Notes under the pieces: generated by a model | What the model saw: only the letters and a program-made list of their open reading frames with translations | Databases searched by the model: none | What the model was told of the DNA's origin: nothing | Shown here: positions 10,501 to 22,516 of the stretch, piece after piece | How positions within the stretch are numbered: the first letter of the stretch is position 1 | Layout of the letters: each line of letters begins with the position of its first letter | Made by a program: the position numbers and the translations under genes | Source: Amphiduros pacificus | Lineage: Eukaryota > Annelida > Polychaeta > Phyllodocida > Hesionidae | Assembly (NCBI GenBank): GCA_949316495.1 | Contig: OX439012.1 | Span: 5,897,559-5,961,558, forward strand | Direction of reading: 5' to 3' | DNA length: 64,000 nucleotides

Positions 10501-12189
10501 AATGTGTTGTTGGGAGTATTTACACCATTTTACACCTTGGACCCCACCCACCACGGAGCCCAACCAAGGAGACGTTGTACGGGATTTCATCACATGTACA
10601 ATCATTTTCAATACAGTTACTAACACATGGTACATATTTTCAGATTTTCTGGTGTATTATTATATTTGCCTGACCCTCCTCCTTGTACCACTAAAAACAT
10701 AGGCCAATTGCCTTAGAGCTATGCTGATCATTGTTTTTTGTAACGTTTGTGAACATTTTCTGGAAATTGCTTAATAAATGATCATTTTAATTGTTTACAA
10801 GAGCAGAATTGAGCAGATGACAATTTTGACCAATCAAAATGTATTTTACATATTGATTTTGGCCTAACTTGTTATCTCGATTCTAATCGGCTAATATTTG
10901 TAATATTATTCAAAATAGCAGCCTCCTTGACTACATTGTGACAGCGATATTTTTGAAAAAAATTGTAACAAAATGTCATAGCAATGTCACCTTTCATTGA
11001 TTATTTCACAAGGTGCCATACTGTCTCCCAGGGAAATGATCCAAAATGTAATATAACTATTTGTACTGATTTGTACATTTTACTATATAGTAAACTTTTA
11101 ATTGTTGGTTGTTACAAAGATGTCATTGCTTCTGAGAGATTATGAAAATCTTAAATATCTGAAATAATGTTGAAAAGATGTAAAATCTCAAAGAAACAAA
11201 AATTAACATAACTATTTAGAATATTCCATAAGGTACATAAATTGACAGCATTTCAATTTGATTATTATCATATATTCCTATTTATTCTGGTTTTATTTAA
11301 CTTTATAATACATGACAGTCAAACAGCTCATTTATATATTTTAAGGTGAGATGATGTTTAAAAATCTAACAATTATTTTACATCTGACAAAATCATTTAT
11401 AGAAATGACAATTAAAACTTTAGACAGCATACTTTAAAAAAATTGTCATCTTTACATAAAGGATGCAGACAAGTATTCTTTAGAAATAACTATACAATAA
11501 TTGTTCACTTCAATTTTATTTTTCACTTAATGGAAAAATATGACGTAAAAATCAAAATGCAGCATAAGCTCCTCCATAGTCTTGTAAATGGTATACAGGC
11601 AGTAGAAAAACCATGTATTATGGCATAAAATATTCCAAGCAAGTAAGAACACACCTAGGTCTTGTCCACACAGGGTGAACAAGGTGGACAAGGAAAGATA
11701 CTATCTATAGAACCTAAGAAACTTAATAGTCGAAACAGGCTTGGTTGATTCTTCACATTCCACAGTAGGACTGATCCAGGTGTTCATTGCACATTATCGG
11801 GATTCAAAAGAATCAAGATTCAAAACATCTTTATTTCAGTGACAAGAGGTTTTTGTACATATAACTTATTATTATGAAATTATGTGATGTTTACCTTCAA
11901 GCCTCAATGCATGTTCTGATTTGCAACTTGTATCTATCATATTGTACCAATGGTTTAAACAACTTATCAGTAACTTTATGGTTCATGTAACATTTGGCAT
12001 CATAATGTAAATGTACCATAGACAAACTTTGACATTAATCACCTTTTCTTTGTTAAGACATGTTTTAATTTTTCATGATAAGACATTTGCACAAATTCAT
12101 CATCACTTTCTGTGACTTATCATATAGCTACAAAAACATACAAAATGTCTTTCATCTTTGATTTCATTGGGAGATGATGAATAGATAAA
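10501..12189. other. Intergenic; SINE tail remnant at about 11153-11203
   Basis: AT-rich. Bases 11153-11203 match the 3' end of the (CAAA)n SINE family (CTGAAATAATGTTGAAAAGATGTAAAA..). TTTATT at about 11830-11835 gives AATAAA on the minus strand, about 355 bp past the sulfotransferase stop, and could be its polyadenylation signal. No other gene or RNA seen. Confidence 0.45.
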
Positions 12190-13512
12190 TTATTTCTCCC
12201 ACATGTAAGCCTCTTTACTTGATAAAACCTCCAGTGGCAAATCATAGTAAGTATCCCAAGAAGTGCAAAACCTTTCATTAATCTGTATGATTGAAAACTT
12301 CTTTATCCATTTGATCTCATTTAAGAAACTTACAGTTTCATTTTTCAAATTTGGAAAGTGACACACTTCTGGCATCTGACGCACAATTAATATATTTCTT
12401 AATACAGGTGTTTCTAAATTCATTACAGCACAGTCAACTGCTGATACAGTGAAATTGTCATTCCAAGTCCTATTATACACATGCATCATTTCTTTGTCTT
12501 TAGCCATCTTGTGAATTACATTGAAATCTTTTTGGATTCTGTTGAAAATATCACTGCAATAGTCTGTTATTGATTTTTGCACTTGACGAAAATATTTCAA
12601 CTCTTCATGAAAGTCTGTTGGTTGCAATGCAAGTTGTTCATAAAATTTGTTCAAAAAATGGTTATACAAAATATAATCAGATGAACTGAATTGTTCATAG
12701 GCCTTTGTCAGATTCTTAGAATAAATCTGATATTTGGAGGTATAATTTCGCTTTCTTTTGTGAAGATATACAATATCTATTGTCTTCCAACAAAACTTTC
12801 TTCTCAACATGACAAGTGCCTCATCAAAATACTTTGCTATAATCATCATATCAAAGCGCTTCTCCAGAAACTTTATATATTCATAGACTACAGTAATATT
12901 GTCAAATCTATTCAAACCTAATTCCCTCAGCATCATATTCGACCATTTTGTCTCGTTCTGGTTCAATTTGGAATTTTGTATTTTGGTAAGGAAGATTTCT
13001 GTTGGATCATTGCCTCGAATCTTTAGCCAACCAGCTAAAAATTCATTCAAGGCAGATTTAAACTGCATCAATGGCTGTCTAATAGTCGCCACATATGCTG
13101 TTTCCCTGTGCATCAGTGATTGAATATCAGCACCATCAAATATAAGATGATTTGCCATAATATTGTACTTCCAATCTTTTGTATTCTTTCCAGGTATATC
13201 AATGATAAGATCTTTATTTATTGGATGATTTGGTGTATAATAATAAGGATTTTGTAGCGGAACAATAGTGAGATTCTTTCGCCATGCATACTGGTTAAAG
13301 ATAGCTGTTGCTGTTGAACTTGCAGCCTTGTGAACCTTTAAATAAAACACGTATTTGGTAGGGATGCATTTTTCTTCCTGATGTTTCAAGCGTGTTTCTT
13401 TCGGATGTTCCAGAGATTTATTTATCTTTATCATCAATCCTTTGTAGATGTAAATATAGACCACAAGCAGACATATGGTACTTTGTATGATGGACCGCAC
13501 ACGCATCTTCAT
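12190..13512 (-). CDS. Galactose-3-O-sulfotransferase family protein (GAL3ST-like)
   Basis: A single open frame of about 440 residues. The family (Gal-3-O-sulfotransferase) moves sulfate from PAPS to the 3-hydroxyl of galactose on glycolipids or glycans in the Golgi lumen. From the start chosen here, residues about 10-25 (IIQSTICLLVVYIYIY) form a type II membrane anchor. KVHKAASST at about 59-67 is the 5'-phosphosulfate loop. TIRQPLMQFKSAL at about 143-155 is the 3'-phosphate-binding block. IIAKYFDEALVMLRRKFCW is a conserved family signature. The frame opens 18 codons upstream (13566), but a pyrimidine-rich tract ending ACAAG directly before ATGAAGATG looks like a splice acceptor, so I prefer the start at 13512. 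The coding part is otherwise intronless. It is flanked by non-coding AT-rich DNA and is opposite in strand to the two STELLO genes. Acceptor specificity (cerebroside or other glycan) cannot be read from sequence. Confidence 0.88.
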   Translation of the reverse strand: MKMRVRSIIQSTICLLVVYIYIYKGLMIKINKSLEHPKETRLKHQEEKCIPTKYVFYLKVHKAASSTATAIFNQYAWRKNLTIVPLQNPYYYTPNHPINKDLIIDIPGKNTKDWKYNIMANHLIFDGADIQSLMHRETAYVATIRQPLMQFKSALNEFLAGWLKIRGNDPTEIFLTKIQNSKLNQNETKWSNMMLRELGLNRFDNITVVYEYIKFLEKRFDMMIIAKYFDEALVMLRRKFCWKTIDIVYLHKRKRNYTSKYQIYSKNLTKAYEQFSSSDYILYNHFLNKFYEQLALQPTDFHEELKYFRQVQKSITDYCSDIFNRIQKDFNVIHKMAKDKEMMHVYNRTWNDNFTVSAVDCAVMNLETPVLRNILIVRQMPEVCHFPNLKNETVSFLNEIKWIKKFSIIQINERFCTSWDTYYDLPLEVLSSKEAYMWEK

Positions 13513-13566
13513 CTTGTAAAAAGAGAGAGTAAACCATATTTTATTAAGATTTTCATTCATTATCAA

Positions 13567-14889
13567 TTGATTAATAATTAATTAATTACTCCAAAATAAA
13601 ACATTCATTTACGGATTGATTTCTTTTTTCTTTAATATTTTCATGCATTTACATTTGAAAAGATATAAAAAATAGAGAATATGAGGACAGAAACACATAA
13701 TCATAGAGTAACATCAACAGACACATGTAAGAAAATAAATATACATAATATAACCACATTGACATTTTGATGTTAAATAAAGGCATGATTAGATCAGTTC
13801 CAGTTCTATACTCTATTTCTTTTTAAAGATAAGAAGAGGGTAACCTCTTTATGTATATTCTCTTCTTTCAAAAGGTTTTTATTACAAAGTATAAAAGTAT
13901 ATAAATAAATCAAATTTTACTATAATTATAGAGTATTTACAGAGATGTAATATTTTGTGGGAAGAATAATTTGTTTTGTGAAGGCAAAACAAAGAAAAAT
14001 AGGTGACAAAGTTGACTCCTTATATGTCACAATGCTCAGAAAGCTGACTCACAATATTCTGAGAATTAGTTACTGGTTTTTCATGTACTATTATGGGCAA
14101 CTTAGAAGCTATTCTCTGAAATAACACATATTTTATATTTATGAAAGATTACATGGGATCATGTCCTCCAATTTTCATCTTTTTCAAACCTATTATGTTT
14201 ATGTTATTTTAAATCAAATTTTGCCTTTCAGGAAAATAAAATGTTGACAGACTTAATTTTAAGTTTTTGTTAAAAGTTTGTTTTTCTATACAGTCACGTG
14301 TCCTTGAATTAACCACTGGTATTAGAATATTATTTTAAAATATGTCAGCATGTCGTTTTTACCACTTAACTGAATTGAAAATTGATTTAAGCTCTATAAA
14401 TTACATGATAGTGTTGAATATAAAGGGGCATAGATGATTGGATATGAAAATGTAAAACAAAATGTGCGGAAGTAGGTATTTCATTTTCAAGATCAGTTAA
14501 ATGTCTCTGACAATATCTTATAAAAATAGCCTACAAAGGTCCAGATTTCCAGATGTATTCCACACAGTCAAAAATGTTAAAGGCCTACATCTGTCATTGA
14601 TACTAATGAATATGTTTTCACCTCACAGTGTAAATCTTAAGTTATGTAGTGTTATTATGGGCCCAGAGATAAATATTATGTAACACTTAATACAAATTTA
14701 AATGCATCAGACTGTATACTAATAAGATATGCAGAACACTGTACAGTATGTACGCCAATAAAATATTCAGTACATTGTATACAAAGAGAATATTAGGCAC
14801 ACTGTATACCAGTATGATATGAAGCACATTGTACACCAGTATGATATGCACTAGTTTTTTTAACTTCAAATATTATGAATTAGTTTTTT
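13567..14889. other. Intergenic; degenerate 30-bp repeat at 14715-14850
   Basis: AT-rich sequence upstream of the sulfotransferase, which probably holds its 5' UTR exon and promoter, though neither could be placed. Bases 14715-14850 hold about four degenerate units on the pattern CACTGTATACCAGTATGATATG. The short frames across these are repeat by-products. Confidence 0.45.
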
Positions 14890-15300
14890 TAATAATGATA
14901 AGTTGTATGCAACACCTTGTTACCGTCCATTGCGCCAGGAAATATTTTAGGGCTAGCACATTTGGACAGCCCTCATACAAAGTTTAGTGACCTTTGAATT
15001 GACCTGCACTAGTTTTATTTGACTTGTTATATTATAATTTAAGTTTTTTTCTAAATACGATAATTTAAAAGTTGTATGTTGAATTGACTTGTGCTTGTTT
15101 TTTAAAACTTTTTTGTTATGTGTGTTACTAAGGTTATTTTTCTGGATTTTCAGTGCCACAAAATACATCCCAGTGACATTTTGAAGACAAAATTGCAAAT
15201 ATGACCTGTTGATAACCTGACCTATCGCTTTTGAAAAAAAATTGAATAATGATCTGTGAATAGTGAAAAAGTATCAAATCAATAAAGTTTTCATTCCTTG
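14890..15300 (-). repeat. Dispersed repeat / LINE fragment shared with 6955-7390
   Basis: AAAGTTTAGTGACCTTTGAATTGACCTG (about 14978-15007) resembles the repeat at about 7010 and 7180. Bases about 15235-15285 (TTGAATAATGA..TGTGAATAGTGAA.AAGTA) resemble 7336-7380. The same two pieces in the same order show a second, badly decayed copy of one repeat family. Confidence 0.45.
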
Positions 15301-15569
15301 CTCATGACCAAACATTTGAGCATATACGGCAAATCGCTGGTCAGGAAATGAGAGTTGAAATATTAGTATACACATCTTAGGTGTGACATTAATCACTTCA
15401 ATCACTTTCTTCCTCTTGTTTTCTTTGTCTTCTTTTGATTCAAATTAAGTTCAAGATAAATAAACATACTGTAGTATCTAGACATTACATAGTTTATACA
15501 CCTACCTTAAGAGAATCAACACAAAAATGGTGTTTCAGATTTGTGAATATTTGCATAGCTCACTCACCT

Positions 15570-17320
15570 CGGGCGTCCCTTGACGCTGTACTTGGCCATG
15601 TTCTGCCAGCCTGCAGCATGTAATAGCATCATGCCAGAAACATTGTGCCCATCAAACAATGTACAGAACAAATTGTCAATCCACTGCTACATATCATCAA
15701 TGCATCCTTCATGAATGGTGAATTTCCTTCAGGGATGAAATTAGCTAAAGTGATACCCCTTTACAAGAAAGGGGAAAAATTCTTTGTGAGTAATTATAGA
15801 CCAATAAGCCTGCTTGGTGTGTTTTAAAATCACTGAAAAATTGATGCACAAACGACTGTACTCATTCTTGAAAAAATACAGTGTGCTATATGAATGGCAA
15901 TTTGGCTTCAGAATTAACCACTCTACGAGTCAGGCTCTCATTAATATACTTGAAGAAATACATGATTCTGTAGATGGAGGTGAGTTTGTTTTAGGCCTAT
16001 ACATTGACCTCAAAAAGGCATTTGATACTGTGAATCATAACATACTGTTACATAAATTAGATCATTATGGCATTCGTGGAACAGTAAATCAGTGGTTTGG
16101 AAGCTACCTTGAAAACAGAAAACAATATGTTGAGGTCAATAGCGTTAAATCAGAAAAAGAAATAATAAGGGTAGGTGTATCTCAAGGCTCAGTGCAAGGG
16201 CCACTATTATTCCTTCTGTATGTCAATGACATTGCCCAGGCAGTATCAAAAAACACAACTGTAAAAATCAAGCTTTTTGCAGATGACACTAATGTGTTTA
16301 TCAAAAATCGAATGATAAACATGCTCATGGCTGAGACAAACAAAGTATTATTAGAGCTAGCTGACTGGTTCATTGAAAATGAACTAAGTCTTAGTATGGA
16401 GAAAACACAATACAGCATATTTCACCAGAAAAACAAAAAAGTCCCACAAGAATGTGACACAATCCAATTAGGGCAAAATGAAAAAAAGAGAGTCAAAGAG
16501 GCAAAGTATCTTGGTGCAATTTTAGATGATGAGCTTAGTTGGAATGATCATGTCAAAAGCCTCATAGGAACTCTAGTAAAATATGCAGGGTCATTAAAGA
16601 TAATACGTCACTTCTTGCCTGAAAAATGTAAACGACAGCTCTTTTTTGGATTCATCTACAGCAAAATTCAATATGCAATAGAGGTATATGGTCACACCAG
16701 CCAAAAGAACATTAAAAATATTCAAACATTACAAAATAGAGTATTAAAAATCCTGTTTTCCAGAGATTGGTACACACCAACAATGGTATTACACAAGGAA
16801 CTGAAATTGTTAACTGTTAAAGACATTTTTCAATTGCAAATCTGCAAATTTGTCAAAAATCAACATTTAGGCCATCTACCATGTGTTTGATGAATATTTT
16901 CCTACAAATAACTCAATACATGGTCATAACACAAGAAATTCGAGCAACATGCATGTCATTAGAAAAAGAACAACTGTTGGTCAAAAAACAATAAAATGCC
17001 AAGGTGTCAAAATTTACAACAAGCTTCCTGGTACAGTAAAAAATTGCACTACAATAGAGGGTTTCAAGAGAAAAGCAAAGGAATTCTTTATCTCTTGCTA
17101 CTAGCTGTTATATATAATCACATAACAAACATGCCACTTTGTTAATATGATATGGTTAAATCATCGTGGTTACCAGTTAGATAAGATTAATCTTTTCTGG
17201 TAACCGTTCATTTTCCATATAATTTTCTTATAAGAATTGATCTATATGTAAGTAAAATGTAAACATGTATTATATATCTTAATGTTGTAGAAAATGATAA
17301 ATAAAAACATTCATTCATAT
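15570..17320 (+). mobile_element. 5'-truncated jockey-type LINE with reverse transcriptase
   Basis: The RT domain spans 15645-17104. Motifs in order: AKVIPLYKKGEKFFVSNYRP, WQFGFRINHSTSQAL, LYIDLKKAFDTVNH, VSQGSVQGPLLFLLYVND and the catalytic LFADDTNVF. The C-terminal part ends at a stop at 17102-17104. Two 1-2 nt frame changes break the reading frame (about 15820 and 16885), so it is inactive but fairly young. A 3' UTR of about 215 bp follows and ends AATAAAAACATTCATTCAT. The 5' part (endonuclease) is absent, as expected from incomplete reverse transcription. The exact left boundary and target duplication were not resolved. Confidence 0.85.
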
Positions 17321-17596
17321 GAATTTACCACCTAAATCATCACTTTTAAAGTACCGTAATCAGTTGACAAAATTCCATGATGATTGTTGAAAATGGGAAC
17401 CATCATTTTCAATTTTACAGCATAGTATTTATCCTGAGCTATTTGATCCCCAATGATATCCAAGATCTCACATTAAGAAATCAACATTTTCATATAACAT
17501 CAAGTAACAATTTGTTCAAACTTATAATTGTTTAATCATCAATTTTCTTCATACACACGTCATTATTAGACCGACCAAAAATAGCTTCATCAGCAA
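17321..17596. other. Spacer between LINE and LTR element
   Basis: No feature recognised; AT-rich. Confidence 0.4.
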
Positions 17597-19885
17597 GAAA
17601 CTAAACGTGCAGTTGTACTTGTATGTAGCAATACAGAACAGCATGTGGTACACCGGCAGATATCTTGTTGTGTTTATTTCTTCACGCGTCCATCACATTT
17701 AGCGTACATTATATGGTGTCAAAACCAAAGAATCATGCCTTTGAAACCACCAGGTAAACTGCCATTTTATGGCAACTTAGATGAGGACTATCACACATGG
17801 ATACAGCAGTATTGACTGTGTGCCATAGCAGAGGGAATTGACAAGAAAGGAGAGCCCATCCAGTGTGCTACATTTTTACATGTGGCTGGACCAATAGTTT
17901 CACTTTCTTGCCAGCTGAACAGGATAAGATTGCTGATTTGAAAAAGAAGTGCAAGGAATATTGTCAGCCTAAGAAAAATGTGACTTATCTAATGTATATA
18001 TTCTTTTCAAGGGCCCAGAAAAGTGGTGAGAAATTTGATGTATTTCTGACTGATATAAAACTAAAAGCACAACAATGTGATCCACTCATAAAAGACTGCA
18101 TAGTGTGTGGGGTATTTGACTCAGAGACTAGAGAGAAGCTTCTTCAGGAAGCAGATTTGACATTGGATAAAGCCACAGACATGTGCAGGGCCATTGAAGT
18201 TAGTGCCTCACAGGTCAAAGACATTAGCACGCCATCTGGTGGCTCAAGTATTGCTGCTCTAGATTCACATGAGAATATGCTCAGAAAGTACCGCCAGAAT
18301 AAATGTGGCAACTGTGGTAAGAAACACCCACCAAGAAAATGTCCAGCATGGCAGTGCCACAAAATAGGCCACTTTGCATCCATGTGTCGCTCAACCACCA
18401 GTAGTCACAGAGGGCGACAGTATGGTCACTCAGGTCAGTCAAAACAGTCACACAAGTCAGTCGCCGAGGTCGAAGCTGATGAGGACTCATATGACCTGTT
18501 GTTTCTTGATGCTCTAGAAACACTAGAGATCAATACTGTGAATTCAGAAAATCAAAAGTTAACAATGGTTTTGTCAACTTTAAGCTTGACACAGGCGCCC
18601 AGGCCAATATAATTCCCATTAGTGTACTGTGCAATTTGGTGCAAAGTCCAGTGAAAGTGAAGAAATCCAATGTGAAGTTATGTAGCTACAGTAAGCATAC
18701 AATTGTGTTACATGGAGAGTTGGACCTTCAGTGCAGTGTCGGAGGCAAGACACAGATGCTTACATTTCACATTGTCGACATAGAAGCTGTCCCCATACTG
18801 GGTCGACGGGCATGTGTTGACCTCAATCTGGTGAGCAAATTGATACCGGTTGAAATTGTAGATCTTGGGAAAGAGTACCCCCAGATGCTCCAAGAGAAAC
18901 CTGGTTTGTTCCAAGTCTTGTTCAAGGATAGAAGTTTCGCCATATAATTAGTTCCAGGCTCAACAGGAGTCATACACGGGCCACGCAGGGTGCCGCATGC
19001 CTTGAAAGACAAGATAAAAGAAGAATTAGACAGAATGGAGAGATTGGGTGTTATTGTACAGCAAAGAGAACCCACAGAATGGGTCAACTCTATGGTAGCA
19101 GTCAAAAAGGGTGACAAGGTGAGAATCTGTCTTGACCAAACTGACCTCAATAAAGTAATATTGAGAGAGCATCACCCAACGGTCACAGTTGAAGAAGAAG
19201 CAGCAGGTATAGGCAAAGCCGAGAAGTTCAGTGAGCCATGGAAGATGTGTTACAAGGAATCCCTGGATGTCGAGTCATAGTCGATGACATTCTGATTCGG
19301 GGAAACACATTCAGTGCCAGTGGAGTGAAGGCTAACCCGGAGCGAGTCCGAGCAGTGACAGAGATGCCCAGACCCACTGACAGAGATGGCGTAATCTGGT
19401 TCATGGGATTAGTGACCTACATAGCCAAATTTATACCAAATTTGGCAGAGCTGTCTACTCCATTGAGAAGACTGATGCAGAATGACGTGGAATTCACGTG
19501 GGGTCCTGATGAGCAACAAAGTTATCATGTGTGTGTCGTACAGTGTCACCCAAAAGTGTCAATAGTTATATATATGCAATTATGCATTTGTTAAAACATG
19601 TGTATTTTATCACTGTTAAAGGTATAAAACTGTAAAGGATATAAAATTTTCAATATGGTATAAAATGGCAAAATATATATTTATAAAGGTATTATTTATG
19701 ATTGTGAGTTTGAATACCTGTGGTAATCAATTCTTATAAAATGGAATCACTAGTATTCCTCATATTTTTGATAAAGGCTGTAAGTGGTGTGCTCAGTGGA
19801 GCATGATATATTGGATAGCTGCATGCATCCATTCACAGGTAGTTTTGTGATACATACTGCATATCAGATCAATACTCCATGGTAG

Positions 19886-19893
19886 TATAAATA
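19886..19893 (+). promoter_or_regulatory. TATA box of the solo LTR
   Basis: TATAAATA lies about 340 bp into the solo LTR, upstream of the AATAAA at 20551-20556. By position it is the presumed U3 promoter of the lost element. Confidence 0.5.
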
Positions 19894-20167
19894 CCAGGTG
19901 AATTCTGGCTATGATCAGAGAGCCAAAGATCTGAAGTGTGCAGAGAGTGTCAGAAGCCAGATAGCAGTTATGCTAGGCTAAGACCTCCTGCTTATCACCA
20001 CACATATGGGAATATCATGTGAGTTACAGTTCATTTTACCATTTGTAATTATCTTTATAATCTAATGTAAATCCAATATAAATTTTACATTGTGAATATT
20101 GTATTGCATTTTCAGTAAATAATATGTACTGAAACATGTATCTCATTAGAATTAATTTGTACATGGG

Positions 20168-20235
20168 ATATGCAAGATATTCTACATGGTAGAATTATTA
20201 TAAAGATATTCTACATGGTAGAATTATTAAATAGA
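20168..20235 (+). repeat. Short tandem duplication in the solo LTR
   Basis: AGATATTCTACATGGTAGAATTATTA occurs twice in a row (starting about 20168 and 20203). Each copy contains the small inverted repeat TTCTAC..GTAGAA. Confidence 0.7.
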
Positions 20236-21382
20236 TATTTTGGACACATAAATGTAAAAGGACTTATATCCACTCATAATGTGTTATTTTGTGATAGGAA
20301 TTCCAAGTGAAACCAAGAAGACCACTTGTATACATCTTTTATTATACACAAGAGATTCCACTTGGAATTGTTGAGAAAGACAAGAATAATTCATACAAGG
20401 AACCAAGAATTACTTACAAGTCAGCAAATTCCAAGGAGAGAAGTAATCACCAGAACAATATATTATTAACATTTATCACAGTCATCTGGAGATTTATATA
20501 CATGCCTTTTACCATTATTTATATTGTATTTTTTTTTCTTATTCATATAAAATAAAGTTATTTCAGTTAAATGTTCATCCTCTTTTTGTTATTATCTTCA
20601 CCATAAGTGTACAGGTTCATTCATTTTGATATTTTGGACGTTAACTTGTGACATACAGTATCTTCAACACCAGTGTTAAAATTCTATGATGTAAACTCAC
20701 CCACCACTCTGACTGTAGATGCATCTGAGTCTGGACTAGGTGCATGTATTCTGCAAGACAGCAAGCTGATAGCATATGCTTCAAGGTCCATGACAGATAC
20801 TCAGATAAATGGCTATGCACAGCTTGAAAAGGAGCTTCTTGTCATTTTGTTCGGATGTGAAAGGTTTCATCAGTATCTGTATACCAAAACGGTCAACGTG
20901 GAAACAGACCACAAGCCATTAGTAGCCATTTTCATTAGTAGCCACTACTCGTGTTCAGAAAATGATGCTCAAGTTGCAGCATTATGACCTGAGAGTCAGA
21001 TATAAACCAGGTAAAGACATGCACATAGCGTATGCATTGTCAAGAGCTTACTTACCTGAAACACCAGTCCTGTATGATGAGGAGCTTGATGTGAGCATTA
21101 TTGAGACACTACCCATGTCACAAGATAAACTGTGTGAATTCAAACAGGCTACTGCAGAAAGCCCAACCTTACAGATGGTAATATCTGTTGTGGTGAATGG
21201 TTGGCCAAAGAAGGCAAGTCACTGCCCACCCGAAATCAGACCATATTATGAAGTAAGAAACAGCATTGTGTACATAAATGGATTGCTGTTTAAAGAGGAA
21301 AGGGTCATCGTCATTTATTTCCTAGTCTATAAAGATATGATCTTAAAGAAACTTTTAAGTTGCTGTGTGAACAATGAGAGAC

Positions 21383-21480
21383 AGTGAAAGTGAATGACTG
21401 TACTAGTGTATTACAAATAATTTGTTGAAACAGTGAAAGTGAAAGACTGTACGAGTGTATTATAAGTAGTTTGATATTCG
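21383..21480 (+). repeat. About 50-bp tandem duplication
   Basis: CAGTGAAAGTGAA.GACTGTAC.AGTGTATTA is present twice near the 3' end of the Ty3-type element. Confidence 0.6.
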
Positions 21481-21949
21481 TAATTAATTTTAATAAGAAA
21501 ATATTGCCATAGCACCACGGGCCATTGTTATATTAGCATAAATAGGACTTGTTTAAGTGCCTTAAAAGTAGCCTGATCTGTGTTATTTAATTTCATTTAA
21601 AAAAGGGGAAGATGTCATGTATGCTAATAGAGCAGTCTCCTAGTAATGAAACTAAACGTGCAGTTGTACTTGTATGTAGCGATACAGAACAGCATGTGGT
21701 ACAGACATCTTGTGTTTATTCCTTCACACGTCCATCACATTTAGCATACATTATATTGGGCAAATACGTTTTATTTATCATTTAAAATGCAATTAAAATT
21801 GATCCGCTATGTAAGATATTTGTTATTATGAAAATATGATAGTTCGCAATGAAAACGCTTTGTTTTGACGCTAAGGTCAAGGACGTCACGGACAGCATAT
21901 TTACGTTTTGCCGTAAATCCCCTTCCACATCTTCGTGTGTAAAAGCTCT

Positions 21950-22010
21950 TGTAAGATAAGATAAGATAAGATAAACTTTATTTTACATCGGTGTGAATAC
22001 AAAAAACATT
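21950..22010 (-). repeat. (AAGAT)n tract, possible LINE 3' end
   Basis: Four to five copies of AAGAT are followed by AAACTTTATTTT. On the minus strand this reads AAAATAAAGTTT(ATCTT)n, the usual look of a LINE 3' terminus with simple-repeat tail. No coding part remains. Confidence 0.4.
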
Positions 22011-22170
22011 AGCATCAAATGCTATTATTCGATGAAAATTGTTGTCTAAGCATATTTACTTTTCAATTTTAAAATGGCTGGCAAATGGTTGAATGGTAGC
22101 AGTGCCAATGTCTCAAGATAAAATGACTCGTCTCATATTCAGAAATTGGTCTTCAAGCAAAATAACACCA

Positions 22171-22492
22171 CGGGCCGTGGCGCAGTTGGTTAGAGCGACA
22201 GCTTATTAGCACCAGTTCCTCAGTGGTGATCCAAAGGTCCGAGCGGCGTGGTTTCAAACCCCGGCCATGCCAAGATTGAACTCAATGACACAATTTCCCA
22301 TATGAGCTGAGGCCCGTGCCTAAAGGGTTAACCCGTTGTTCTTGTAAATATGTGATCGGGTGGGTTGTCATGTCAAGGACCTGCGACATGACAGTTCAGT
22401 GAGGCAGCACTATATCTGCTACAAGTAGGTCTCATCACGAAATGAATGAAATAATGTTGAAAGTGATGTAAAACCCCAAACAAACAAACAAA
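22171..22492 (+). mobile_element. tRNA-derived SINE, (CAAA)n-tailed family
   Basis: Full-length copy. The tRNA-like head has an A box (GTGGCGCAGTTGGTTAG) and a diverged B box. The body runs from CCTTGTAAATATGTGATCGGG to AATAATGTTGAAAGTG and the tail is (CAAA)n. It is flanked by an 18-bp target duplication, TCAAGCAAAATAACAYCA, at 22153-22170 and 22493-22510 with one difference. Confidence 0.92.
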
Positions 22493-22516
22493 TCAAGCAA
22501 AATAACATCAATTTTG

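Larger units (their letters stand above)
19544..20653 (+). mobile_element. Solo LTR (1110 bp) nested in the Ty3-type element
   Basis: It begins TGTCACCC and ends TTGTGACA, the TG..CA rule with matching inverted tips, and is flanked by a 5-bp target duplication, TACAG, at 19539-19543 and 20654-20658. It separates the reverse transcriptase and RNase H coding parts of the older element. Internal signals fit an LTR: TATAAATA at 19886-19893 and AATAAA at 20551-20556. No internal coding region remains, so it arose by recombination between the two LTRs of a separate element. An intact target duplication and intact tips suggest it is younger than its host. Orientation follows the TATA and AATAAA order. 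Confidence 0.85.
17597..21756 (+). mobile_element. Fossil Ty3-type (Metaviridae) LTR retrotransposon, short LTRs
   Basis: A degraded element. The 5' LTR remnant (17597-17708) and 3' LTR (about 21613-21750) share a block from GAAACTAAACGTGCAG to ..CATCACATTTAGC.TACA. A TGGTGTCAAAACC primer-binding-type site follows the 5' LTR, and a purine tract (AAAAAGGGGAAG) precedes the 3' LTR. Parts in order: gag with CCHC knuckles (about 17735-18540), protease-like region (about 18550-18900), partial reverse transcriptase (about 18960-19500), and RNase H (about 20670-20960) with ..TVDASESGLGAC and ETDHKPL. The integrase region is mostly missing. It is clearly broken in several places and old, and it was later hit by the solo LTR at 19544-20653. 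Short LTRs of about 140 bp suggest a Mag-like lineage, but this is tentative. Confidence 0.8.

Noticed and set aside
22171-22245. tRNA gene (A and B box present; also 25392-25490 and 39051-39125)
   Set aside because: The tRNA-like part continues into a SINE body with tail and target duplications, and the anticodon stem cannot be folded into a standard tRNA.
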